Under the pieces are notes generated by a model that was not told the DNA's origin, made no database searches, and saw only the letters and a list, made by a program, of their open reading frames with translations. 33,366 bases of DNA from Candidatus Saccharibacteria bacterium UBA3304 (GTDB taxonomy: Bacteria > Patescibacteriota > Saccharimonadia > Saccharimonadales > Saccharimonadaceae): the NCBI GenBank assembly GCA_002361425.1, contig DESW01000012.1:1-33366 (forward strand). Reading direction: 5' to 3'. Below, in pieces: positions 22,033-28,394 of the stretch. Position 1 is the stretch's first letter. Each line of letters begins with the position of its first letter. A program made the translations under genes and the position numbers.

Positions 22033-22794
22033 ATGAAGAATAAGAAATCTCTCGGCCAGAACTGGCTTAAGGATCGCGATATTCTAATCGATATCGCCGA
22101 TCAGGCTTCCGTTGATGGCGTTGATACCGTCATAGAAATTGGCCCTGGTCTTGGTACGCTCACTTCAGCGCTTTTCCAGTTCTTCGACAAAGTCACTGCT
22201 GTTGAACTCGATGATCGTTTGGCAGAGAATTTGCCGAAATCCTTCCCGGGTAAGAATCTTGAAGTTGTACATAAAGACGTGCTTAGTCTCAATCTTGACG
22301 AACTTAACCTTCCAGAAAAATATGTCGTTGCCGGTAATATCCCGTACTACATTACTTCGCCAATTATTCAGAAATTTATTCACGAAACGCATAAGCCAGA
22401 GAAGATCGTTCTTCTTATCCAGAAGGAAGTGGCTGAACGTCTAGCGGCTGTTCCTGGCGATTATTCTGTCCTTGGTCTCTCGGCGCAGATTTACGCCAAA
22501 GTCACGCTTGGTCCAGTCGTCAAACGTGAATTCTTTACGCCGCCGCCAAAAGTCGACAGCCAAGTCGTCATTTTGGAGCCACTTGAAACTCCGCTTGCTA
22601 GCGAAAAAACGATGGCGCTCATTAAGCTTGGTTTTATTGCTCCGCGCAAGAAGCTAGCTTCTAATCTTACTGTTGGGCTCAAGCTTCCAAAGGAAGAAAT
22701 CCTGAAGAAATTTGCTGCAAATCATATTTCCGAGAATGCTCGTCCGGCTGACCTCACTATCGCCGACTGGGTCGCCCTTGAAAAATCTCTATAA
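22033..22794 (+). CDS. rsmA: 16S rRNA (adenine-1518/1519-N6)-dimethyltransferase
   Basis: 253 residues, usual length. RsmA (KsgA) dimethylates two adjacent adenines in the 3'-terminal hairpin of 16S rRNA and acts as a checkpoint in 30S assembly. The start 'KKSLGQNWLKDRDILIDIA' is typical; SAM-binding 'VIEIGPGLGTLTSAL' is at about 35-49, and catalytic 'NIPYYITSPII' at about 98-108. It starts immediately after the stop of the wall-hydrolase gene without its own Shine-Dalgarno site, implying coupling. Confidence 0.96.
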   Translation: MKNKKSLGQNWLKDRDILIDIADQASVDGVDTVIEIGPGLGTLTSALFQFFDKVTAVELDDRLAENLPKSFPGKNLEVVHKDVLSLNLDELNLPEKYVVAGNIPYYITSPIIQKFIHETHKPEKIVLLIQKEVAERLAAVPGDYSVLGLSAQIYAKVTLGPVVKREFFTPPPKVDSQVVILEPLETPLASEKTMALIKLGFIAPRKKLASNLTVGLKLPKEEILKKFAANHISENARPADLTIADWVALEKSL

Positions 22795-22849
22795 TAGTGT
22801 TAATATAGCCACAAGCATTTTATAAAAACAAAAACAGGGGATTACTTTT

Positions 22850-23578
22850 ATGGACCCAAGCACTGATATAAACCAAGATCCACTCACGATGAATGATAAC
22901 GGTGCAACTTCTTTTGCATCCGATTTCGATATGAGCGCAATTAATGAGGCAGTCGCTGCAGGCGGTGAAGCTAATCAAATTCAGAATTCTTTTGATGTCA
23001 ATGATATCGATCTCGATAACACGCCTACATCTGATGCACAGTTGCAAAGTCAGCTCAATGAAAATCCAAATATGAGCCTTGCTGGCGGTGCTGATTTGGC
23101 TGCTGCTCCAGCCGAAAAGCCAAAAGTTCCAGAAGCAACCTTCGTTGATGGCGATTTGTCTGACGAAGCTCCAGCTCCAGTAGAAACTCCAGCAGAGGAG
23201 CCAGTAGCTGAAGAACCTATCGATACCACACCTAACTTCAATGTAAATAACTTTGATTCAGCGAACATTAACGCGACACCTGTCGAAGACGATGAGCCTG
23301 AAGAAGCTCCAGCTGAGTCTGAAGTGCCAGCTGAACCGGAAGAGCCAGCAACGATTGCTGACCTTGCTAATGCGGCTACTTCCGATCCCGTCGAACCTGA
23401 GACTGCGGCAGAAGAAACTCCGGCTGAGCAATCCGAGACCGAATCGACCGCGCCGGCCGCTACTGAAGCTCCGGCAGAGCAAAAACAAAAAACAAAGATG
23501 CCGACCTATCTACTCATCGGCTTAGCTATTGTCGCTGTAGTCGCAGTTATCATCGCCGTCATCGTATCTCTCGGCTAG
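22850..23578 (+). CDS. Acidic, disordered tail-anchored membrane protein of unknown function
   Basis: 242 residues. The first ~210 residues are low-complexity and very acidic, dominated by Ala, Pro, Glu, Asp, Thr and Asn, with irregular repeats of the type 'EEAPAESEVPAEPEEPA' and motifs such as 'FDVNDIDLDNT' and 'FNVNNFDSANIN'. A single transmembrane helix (about 217-241, 'MPTYLLIGLAIVAVVAVIIAVIVSL') ends the protein, after a short basic 'KQKTK'. There is no signal peptide, so it should be inserted as a tail-anchored protein with the acidic part in the cytoplasm. No family is recognised. A TATAAT at 22790-22795, inside the end of rsmA, gives its own promoter, and GGGGA precedes the ATG. Confidence 0.75.
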   Translation: MDPSTDINQDPLTMNDNGATSFASDFDMSAINEAVAAGGEANQIQNSFDVNDIDLDNTPTSDAQLQSQLNENPNMSLAGGADLAAAPAEKPKVPEATFVDGDLSDEAPAPVETPAEEPVAEEPIDTTPNFNVNNFDSANINATPVEDDEPEEAPAESEVPAEPEEPATIADLANAATSDPVEPETAAEETPAEQSETESTAPAATEAPAEQKQKTKMPTYLLIGLAIVAVVAVIIAVIVSLG

Positions 23579-23586
23579 AACGCACG

Positions 23587-23616
23587 AAAAATCCGCGCTG
23601 TAGGCACGGATTTTTT
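23587..23616. terminator. Bidirectional terminator between converging genes
   Basis: A hairpin with arms AAAAATCCG and CGGATTTTTT, extended by an interrupted GC pair. It stands between the acidic tail-anchored protein (plus) and lepB (minus) and provides U tracts on both strands. Confidence 0.8.
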
Positions 23617-23622
23617 GATTGT

Positions 23623-24264
23623 TTAGAAGAATCTTAGTCCAGTGAATGGGAAGATGCGCATTATGGCCGGGCCAATCACGCGGCAATATGGAATTGTGCC
23701 AAGACCACTGCGTGAATCATAAGAGTTCGAACCTTCACGGTTGTCACCAGCTACAAATAATTCGCCTTCTGGAACAATTACATTAACGTTGCCAGAGCTA
23801 TTTGCTTTAGGGCCATCCGTGTCGGATTTGCGCGTCGTATCATCTGGGTGAAAGCCGTCTGGATGCTCGTCGTTATAGACTGTTAAAATGCCGTTTTCTA
23901 CGGTTACGCGTTCGCCAGGGAAGGCAATCACGCGCTTGATAATATACTGGTCTTTCACGTCAGGCAAAGCATCGCAATTCGTTACGGACGTATTGCCGCC
24001 ATTAGTAAAAACGATTACTTGCCCACGTTCTGGAACATATTCTTTTTCGGCGAAGTGAGCTAAGGAAACTGGCACACGATTAACAATTACGCGATCGCCA
24101 GACATTAAAGTATTTTCCATCGAACCGCCCACTACGCTGTAGCTGCGGAAAATAAAGGAGTTTAGAACGAATGTGCCTAGGGCGACTGCGCCGGCAAAAA
24201 TTAAGAAATTCAAAATATCTTTTAGTGCAGGGTATTTTTGCCCAAAGCTTGGTTTTTGTTCCAT
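23623..24264 (-). CDS. lepB: Signal peptidase I
   Basis: 213 residues. It cleaves signal peptides from secreted preproteins at the outer face of the membrane. One N-terminal transmembrane helix (about 17-38) is followed by the catalytic Ser S48 in 'VVGGSMENTLMSGD' and the general-base Lys K110 in 'YIIKRVIAFPGERV'. Box E 'VAGDNREGSNSYDSRSGLG' is near the end. It should process the CHAP hydrolase and perhaps the DUF348 protein of this window. It has an extended -10 box 9 nt before the ATG and ends at a terminator shared with the converging gene. Confidence 0.95.
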   Translation of the reverse strand: MEQKPSFGQKYPALKDILNFLIFAGAVALGTFVLNSFIFRSYSVVGGSMENTLMSGDRVIVNRVPVSLAHFAEKEYVPERGQVIVFTNGGNTSVTNCDALPDVKDQYIIKRVIAFPGERVTVENGILTVYNDEHPDGFHPDDTTRKSDTDGPKANSSGNVNVIVPEGELFVAGDNREGSNSYDSRSGLGTIPYCRVIGPAIMRIFPFTGLRFF

Positions 24265-24273
24265 TACTTATCT

Positions 24274-24282
24274 ATTTTAGCA
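24274..24282 (-). promoter_or_regulatory. Extended -10 promoter of lepB
   Basis: On the minus strand, TGC followed by TAAAAT (revcomp at 24274-24279), ending 9 nt before the lepB ATG. It is arranged back-to-back with the TGC-TAAAAT box of the plus-strand membrane-protein gene 28 bp away. Confidence 0.55.
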
Positions 24283-24306
24283 TAAGTAGCACGAAAAGGG
24301 GCTCCG

Positions 24307-24315
24307 TGCTAAAAT
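24307..24315 (+). promoter_or_regulatory. Extended -10 promoter of the 261-residue membrane protein
   Basis: TGC followed by TAAAAT (24310-24315), 9 nt before the ATG at 24325. The 15-base context (CTCCGTGCTAAAATA) is identical to that before the aminopeptidase gene at 29613-29627. The box is also one arm of an inverted repeat TAGCACG (24287-24293) / CGTGCTA (24305-24311). Confidence 0.55.
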
Positions 24316-24324
24316 ATAAGAGTT

Positions 24325-25110
24325 ATGGCAGATTACATTGCTCTACGCAAAGGGCGTAACGCTCTCAGTACAGTCATTCATATCTTTCTCAATATCGCAC
24401 TAGCGGTTATCTCTACTATGCTTACGGTCATTAGTGGTAGCTGGGTTTTTGGTGTATTACTCGTGCTCCTGTCGAAGTGGCGCATTGTAGCTGTTCGTCC
24501 GCGCTATTGGTGGACTAACCTCAAGGCTAACCTCGTAGACCTTACGGTCGGTATTAGCTTTGCTCTATTGGTTTATAACGCCGGTAAGGAGCTAAACATT
24601 TGGCATATCTTATTGACGGCCGCATATGCTATCTGGCTTGTCGTAATTAAGCCACGTAGTGAAACTATTATGACCGAGATTCAGGCAATGTTCGCCGTCT
24701 TCTTTGGCACTTTTGCTACCACTTTAATTTGCTCTCAGTTCGATCCAGTCGTTGGCTCGGCGCTTTGTTTTATTATTGGCTATGGTGCTAGCCGCCATGT
24801 ATTAATTCAAAGTGACGACCGCGATTTTAATCTCGTCACTTTTGTTTGCGGCATCATGATGAGCGAGATGAGTTGGATCTTCTATCACTGGTCCATCGTC
24901 TACAAGTTCGGTACTGACGCAACGCTCGTTATTCCGCAGTTACCGATTGCTGTCGGTATCCTCTTCTTCCTCTTTGCGCGTGGCTACAAATCAGCATTAC
25001 TTCACGACGGCAAGATTCGCGCTGACGACATTGTTGTGCCGGCACTATTTTCAGTTTCGATTTTGTTTGTGATGATATTCTTCTTCTCAGTAGCAAGTTT
25101 CAATGTTTAA
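24325..25110 (+). CDS. Polytopic membrane protein of unknown function
   Basis: 261 residues with about seven or eight hydrophobic segments, for example about 15-33, 36-51, 70-85, 92-107, 121-138, 142-155, 168-182, 200-217 and 239-258. Short basic loops ('LSKWRIVAVRPRYWWTNLKA', 'KPRSETIMTE') separate them. A stretch 'WTNLKANLVDLTVGISFALLVYNAG' may be an intramembrane core. No enzyme or transporter motif was identified. It has its own promoter and is followed 24 bp later by htrA, with which it may be co-transcribed because no terminator separates them. Confidence 0.75.
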   Translation: MADYIALRKGRNALSTVIHIFLNIALAVISTMLTVISGSWVFGVLLVLLSKWRIVAVRPRYWWTNLKANLVDLTVGISFALLVYNAGKELNIWHILLTAAYAIWLVVIKPRSETIMTEIQAMFAVFFGTFATTLICSQFDPVVGSALCFIIGYGASRHVLIQSDDRDFNLVTFVCGIMMSEMSWIFYHWSIVYKFGTDATLVIPQLPIAVGILFFLFARGYKSALLHDGKIRADDIVVPALFSVSILFVMIFFFSVASFNV

Positions 25111-25134
25111 TTCGTTTTAAAAGGAGGTAAAAAG

Positions 25135-26376
25135 GTGGAAAACGAAAACACAGAACAAAAAAATTGGCGTAATTATGCATCGGCTTCTGGCGCCGTTTTG
25201 AAAAAAGACGAGCCAACTCCTGCTGCGAATCGCCCGACTCGTAGTCGCAATGGCGGCGTTATCGCATTAGCAGTTGTTTCGCTCTTAATCGGCGCAGCCG
25301 GCCTTACTTTCGGCATTATTGCATTTCTAAAAGACGGCCAGGGTAAACCAGTAGAAACGGTTTCTGCAGACGGTTATTATACTGGCAACTCAGTCGAATT
25401 CGAAGAAACTTCAGTTGCAAATATCGTAAGCAAGGTAACTCCAGCAGTTGTCTCGATTATTTCTGAAACCCGCAGCTCTGGCTATTCCTATTTCTTTAGT
25501 AGTGGCACTACTCAGTCTGCTGGTACCGGCATGATTGTTAGCAAAGATGGCTATGTTCTAACCAATAAGCACGTTATTGATGGTGCAACGAAAGTCACGG
25601 TCGTAACCGATGCTGGTGACACCTATGACGATGTCGATATTGTTGGCGAGGATCCACTTAATGATGTCGCTTACCTTAAGATTAACGGCGCAAAAGACCT
25701 TCCAACTATCGCTCTCGGCGATTCGAAGACGATTGCTGTTGGTCAGCCAGTACTCGCAATTGGCAACGCTCTCGGCGCCTACCAGAACTCTGTCACTCAG
25801 GGCATTATCTCTGGTACTGGTCGCTCCGTCACTGCCGGTGATTCGAATGGCAACAACCAAGAAACTCTTACCGATATGCTTCAGACTGATGCTGCAATTA
25901 ATCCAGGCAACTCTGGCGGTCCACTCGTAAACGCTGCTGGCGAGGTCATTGGTATTAATACCGCTGTTGCAACTAGCGCAAACGGTCTCGGCTTCGCAAT
26001 TCCTATTTCCGCAACCAAGGGAATGCTTAATCGCATTATGGAAGGCGGTAAGGCAGAGCGCGCTTATCTTGGCCTCACTTACGTTACGGTCACTGCCGAG
26101 GTCGCAAAGGAAGCAAAGCTTTCTGTTAACCACGGTGCTTACATTTACAACAGCTCCAGCCGCTCTGGCGAAGCTATCGTCAAAAATGGTCCAGCTGACA
26201 AGGCGGGCATTAAGACTAAGGATGTTATTACGAAGGTTGGCAACGTTGAAGTTGGCCGTGCTGGTTCTATCTCGACACTTATCGGCGAATATAAAGTTGG
26301 CGATACGGTCCAGCTCACCTATGTCCGCGATGGTAAAGAGTATACGACTAACGTCACGCTAGAAGCCTACGAATAA
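25135..26376 (+). CDS. HtrA/DegP-like membrane-anchored serine protease with PDZ domain
   Basis: 413 residues, beginning with GTG 8 nt after a strong AAGGAGG site. A cytoplasmic N-terminus of about 40 residues leads to one transmembrane helix (about 41-65). The trypsin-like domain has H146 in 'LTNKHVIDGA', D177 in 'EDPLNDVAYLKI' and S260 in 'NPGNSGGPL', a complete catalytic triad. A single PDZ domain occupies about 310-413 ('AYLGLTYVTVTAEVAKEAKL', 'GPADKAGIKTKDVITKVGNVEV'). Such proteases degrade or refold damaged exported proteins under envelope stress. Usual lengths and one PDZ are typical for Gram-positive-type HtrA. A terminator follows. Confidence 0.95.
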   Translation: MENENTEQKNWRNYASASGAVLKKDEPTPAANRPTRSRNGGVIALAVVSLLIGAAGLTFGIIAFLKDGQGKPVETVSADGYYTGNSVEFEETSVANIVSKVTPAVVSIISETRSSGYSYFFSSGTTQSAGTGMIVSKDGYVLTNKHVIDGATKVTVVTDAGDTYDDVDIVGEDPLNDVAYLKINGAKDLPTIALGDSKTIAVGQPVLAIGNALGAYQNSVTQGIISGTGRSVTAGDSNGNNQETLTDMLQTDAAINPGNSGGPLVNAAGEVIGINTAVATSANGLGFAIPISATKGMLNRIMEGGKAERAYLGLTYVTVTAEVAKEAKLSVNHGAYIYNSSSRSGEAIVKNGPADKAGIKTKDVITKVGNVEVGRAGSISTLIGEYKVGDTVQLTYVRDGKEYTTNVTLEAYE

Positions 26377-26390
26377 GAAGCAATAAAAGT

Positions 26391-26417
26391 GGCCGCACTA
26401 TGAAGTGCGGCCTTTTT
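26391..26417 (+). terminator. Intrinsic terminator after htrA
   Basis: Nine-base arms GGCCGCACT (26391-26399) and AGTGCGGCC (26404-26412), a 4-nt loop and T5. A good Shine-Dalgarno sequence (AAGGAGG) begins right after the T run. Confidence 0.88.
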
Positions 26418-26435
26418 AAGGAGGTAAAAGCACCA

Positions 26436-26543
26436 ATGAGAGAATCTCTGGGCCCTTACTGGCAAGATGAATCAGCGAGCTGCGCCTTGAGTCTTTCGAT
26501 CTCCTGCTGTGCCTTCTTGAGCGCCTTGCCTTTTTCGGCGTAG
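26436..26543 (+). CDS. Possible 35-residue small ORF with a strong Shine-Dalgarno site
   Basis: An ATG at 26436 sits 11 nt after AAGGAGG (26418-26424), with a stop at 26541-26543. The peptide is Cys/Ser/Leu-rich toward its end ('SCALSLSISCCAFLSALPF'). It lies right after the htrA terminator and overlaps the 3' end of the minus-strand coiled-coil gene, whose coding pattern may create it by chance. No promoter is seen, so it would depend on terminator read-through. Confidence 0.2.
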   Translation: MRESLGPYWQDESASCALSLSISCCAFLSALPFSA

Positions 26544-26743
26544 GCATCGAGAATCTCGAGTACGAGAGAATTGCTGATGGAGACGCATTCGCCATGATCG
26601 CGCAGTATTCCGCGCAGTTTGGTGGTCATCAAGGTGTAATTTTCGGTCACGATATTTGGATCATTCTCCGTGGCGCGGTTTTCCTTGTTCCACTTGTCTA
26701 AGGGTTTCTTGGTAATCATAACGGTAGTATTCTTTGTCTTCAT
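26456..26743 (-). CDS. Small protein with C-terminal coiled coil, unknown function
   Basis: 95 residues from the ATG at 26743, preferred over an upstream TTG because AGGCAGG lies 8 nt before it. The N-terminal half is basic and polar ('MKTKNTTVMITKKPLDKWNKEN'). The C-terminal half is a helix ending in a coiled coil ('LVLEILDAYAEKGKALKKAQQEIERLKAQLA'). No family is recognised. It is transcribed divergently from rpsB with its own promoter and a leader of about 55 nt. Confidence 0.6.
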   Translation of the reverse strand: MKTKNTTVMITKKPLDKWNKENRATENDPNIVTENYTLMTTKLRGILRDHGECVSISNSLVLEILDAYAEKGKALKKAQQEIERLKAQLADSSCQ

Positions 26744-26805
26744 GCATGCATACCTGCCTTTCAATGTAATGTGCAACAGCTCTCAAATAGCCGTTGGATT
26801 TTCAT

Positions 26806-26834
26806 ACTTTAGCATAAAAATAGAGAAAAGTCTA
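26806..26834 (-). promoter_or_regulatory. Promoter of the small coiled-coil protein gene
   Basis: On the minus strand: TAGACT, a 17-bp spacer ending TGC, and TAAAGT (revcomp at 26806-26811). It is a weaker version of the TTGACT-N17-TATAAT promoters at 7795-7823 and 28328-28356. Confidence 0.45.
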
Positions 26835-26852
26835 GCGCGCCAAAAATAGATG

Positions 26853-26861
26853 TGATATAAT
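26853..26861 (+). promoter_or_regulatory. Extended -10 promoter of rpsB-tsf
   Basis: TGA followed by TATAAT (26856-26861). Transcription would start near 26868, leaving a leader of about 50 nt. The leader has a small hairpin (GCTAC/GTAGC) just before the Shine-Dalgarno AAAGGAGAAGG. A conventional S2-binding leader element cannot be identified by eye. Confidence 0.6.
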
Positions 26862-26918
26862 TACCGAGTAATTAATTTTAACGAAACAGCTACTATGTAG
26901 CAAAGGAGAAGGTAGAAG

Positions 26919-27617
26919 ATGCCTGTACAAGCAGATATCAAGGAGCTTCTTGCTGCTGGCGCACATTTTGGTCATAAGACCAGCCGCTGGCACCCAAAGA
27001 TGGCTCCATACATCCACAGCAAGCGCGAAGGCGCTCATATTATCAACCTTGAAAAGACCGTTGAGGCTCTCGACGAAGCTTTGCCAGAGATGACCAAGCT
27101 CGCAGCTAAGGGCAAAAAGATTCTTTTCGTAGGCACCAAGAAACAGCTCAAAGACACCGTTAAGGAAGTTGCTGAGTCTATCGACATGCCATATGTAACC
27201 GTTCGTTGGGTTGGCGGTATGCTTACCAACGTCGAAACTGTTACCAAGCAGATTCGCAAGCTCAAAGATCTCGAACGCCGCATGGCTTCCGGTGAACTCG
27301 AAAAGCGTTACAGCAAGCTCGAAGTTCAGCGCTATCAGGAAGAAATTGATATTCTTAACGAGCGCTACGGTGGTATCAAAGATATGGCAGAGCAGCCAGT
27401 TGCAGTCATTGTAACTGATATGATTCAGGACAAGAACGCAATTAAGGAAGCTAAGACTCTTAACATCCCAGTCTTCGCAATCTGCGATACTAATACTGAT
27501 CCAAGCGAGGTTGATTTCCCAATCCCAGCTAACGACGACGCTATCAAGTCTGTCAAACTTATTCTCGATTACTTTGCCGCAGCTATCAAAGAAGGCAAAG
27601 CTAAAATTGCAAAATAA
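26919..27617 (+). CDS. rpsB: Small ribosomal subunit protein uS2
   Basis: 232 residues, usual length. uS2 joins late in 30S assembly and is needed to hold bS1 in bacteria that have it. 'IKELLAAGAHFGHKTSRWHPKMAPYIHSKREGAHIINLEKT' is a typical N-terminus, and 'RWVGGMLTNVETV' and 'FAICDTNTDPSEVDFPIPANDDAIKSVKLI' are near-invariant family sequences. It is led by a clear Shine-Dalgarno site and followed 21 bp later by tsf, the conserved rpsB-tsf pair. Confidence 0.98.
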   Translation: MPVQADIKELLAAGAHFGHKTSRWHPKMAPYIHSKREGAHIINLEKTVEALDEALPEMTKLAAKGKKILFVGTKKQLKDTVKEVAESIDMPYVTVRWVGGMLTNVETVTKQIRKLKDLERRMASGELEKRYSKLEVQRYQEEIDILNERYGGIKDMAEQPVAVIVTDMIQDKNAIKEAKTLNIPVFAICDTNTDPSEVDFPIPANDDAIKSVKLILDYFAAAIKEGKAKIAK

Positions 27618-27638
27618 TTAGTAAAAAGGAGCTATAAA

Positions 27639-28229
27639 ATGGCTGAAATCAGCATTGAATCAATCAAAAAACTCAAAGAGCTCTCCGGTGTGGGTCTTAC
27701 TGATGCAAAGAAAGCGCTCGTAGAAGCTGACGGCGATTTCGACAAAGCCCTCAAAGCTATGCGCGAAAAGGGTTTAACTAAGGCAGAGAAGCGCGGTGAC
27801 CGCGAAACTCGCGAAGGTATCATTGATGCTTACGTCCATGATGGCCGCCTCGGCGCAATCGTTGAGGTTAACTGTGAGACTAGCTTCGTCGCAAAGACCG
27901 ACGAATTCAAGACTCTCGCACATCAGATCGCAATGCAGATCGCTTCTATGAACCCACTTTATGTTAGCGAAGCTGACATTCCAGCAGAGGTTAAGGAAGC
28001 TAAGATGAAAGAACTCGAAGCTAACTTCAAGGGTCCAGAAAACATGAAGGAACAGATCCTCGAAGGTCAGGCAAAGAAAGCTTTCTCCGACAAGGTTCTT
28101 CTGAACCAGCCTTATATCCTTGACGATTCCAAGACTGTTGAACAGTTCATCAAGGAAGCTATTGCAAAGACCGGTGAGAACATCACTGTTAAGCAGTTCA
28201 AGCGCATCGAGCTCGGCGTCACTGAATAA
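27639..28229 (+). CDS. tsf: Translation elongation factor Ts
   Basis: 196 residues, a short single-core EF-Ts like those of many Gram-positives and reduced genomes (E. coli has 283). EF-Ts exchanges GDP for GTP on EF-Tu. The N-terminal UBA-like domain 'IKKLKELSGVGLTDAKKALVEADGDFDKALKAMREKG' is followed by the diagnostic core 'EGIIDAYVHDGRLGAIVEVNCETSFVAKTDEFK'. It is cotranscribed with rpsB, has AAGGAG before the ATG, and ends before a hairpin. Confidence 0.97.
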   Translation: MAEISIESIKKLKELSGVGLTDAKKALVEADGDFDKALKAMREKGLTKAEKRGDRETREGIIDAYVHDGRLGAIVEVNCETSFVAKTDEFKTLAHQIAMQIASMNPLYVSEADIPAEVKEAKMKELEANFKGPENMKEQILEGQAKKAFSDKVLLNQPYILDDSKTVEQFIKEAIAKTGENITVKQFKRIELGVTE

Positions 28230-28243
28230 TTAGAACTCGAAAT

Positions 28244-28275
28244 AAAAAAAGAAGCCTCATCGCGGGGCTTCTTTT
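28244..28275. terminator. Hairpin terminator, stronger on the minus strand
   Basis: Arms GAAGCC (28251-28256) and GGCTTC (28266-28271). The plus-strand transcript from tsf gets only four U (TTTTC), whereas the minus-strand transcript gets seven U. The element therefore looks built at least as much for a minus-strand transcript. Confidence 0.8.
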
Positions 28276-28321
28276 CATAGGTTTATTAATACTAACAAAA
28301 CTCCGATGAAAGCAACTATAT
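28244..28321 (-). ncRNA. Candidate small RNA or microprotein transcript between tsf and ackA
   Basis: A near-consensus minus-strand promoter predicts transcription from about 28321, and an intrinsic terminator with a seven-U tract ends it at about 28244, giving roughly 78 nt. No protein-coding gene lies in this direction before tsf. The transcript also contains, starting at an AUA 8 nt after the -10 box, 14 sense codons for a hydrophobic peptide (after the AUA: 'VAFIGVLLVLINL') ending in TGA. An AUA start would be exceptional, so a non-coding RNA is the simpler reading. No recognised RNA family. Confidence 0.45.
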
Positions 28322-28327
28322 ACTTTT

Positions 28328-28356
28328 ATTATATCACAGATTGGCCAAAAAGTCAA
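28328..28356 (-). promoter_or_regulatory. Near-consensus minus-strand promoter of the candidate small RNA
   Basis: On the minus strand: TTGACT (revcomp at 28351-28356), a 17-bp spacer ending TGA, and TATAAT (revcomp at 28328-28333). Spacing, -35, extended -10 and -10 are all near ideal. It closely resembles the promoter at 7795-7823 over about 35 bp. Confidence 0.75.
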
Positions 28357-28379
28357 TGTCTACCCCTGTTTTACGAGAA

Positions 28380-28388
28380 TGCTATAAT
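28380..28388 (+). promoter_or_regulatory. Extended -10 promoter of ackA, predicted leaderless
   Basis: TGC followed by TATAAT (28383-28388), ending 6 nt before the ATG at 28395. An upstream in-frame ATG at 28341 would lie before the promoter and has no Shine-Dalgarno site, so 28395 is the better start. Confidence 0.68.
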
Positions 28389-28394
28389 GACTGT

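Noticed and set aside
25558..26133. 191-codon antisense frame in htrA
   Set aside because: Covers the protease catalytic domain on the other strand; no start signal.
26890..26900. Start-stop ATG-TAG before rpsB as a regulatory mini-ORF
   Set aside because: It lies within a small leader hairpin with no Shine-Dalgarno site of its own; chance occurrence is likely.
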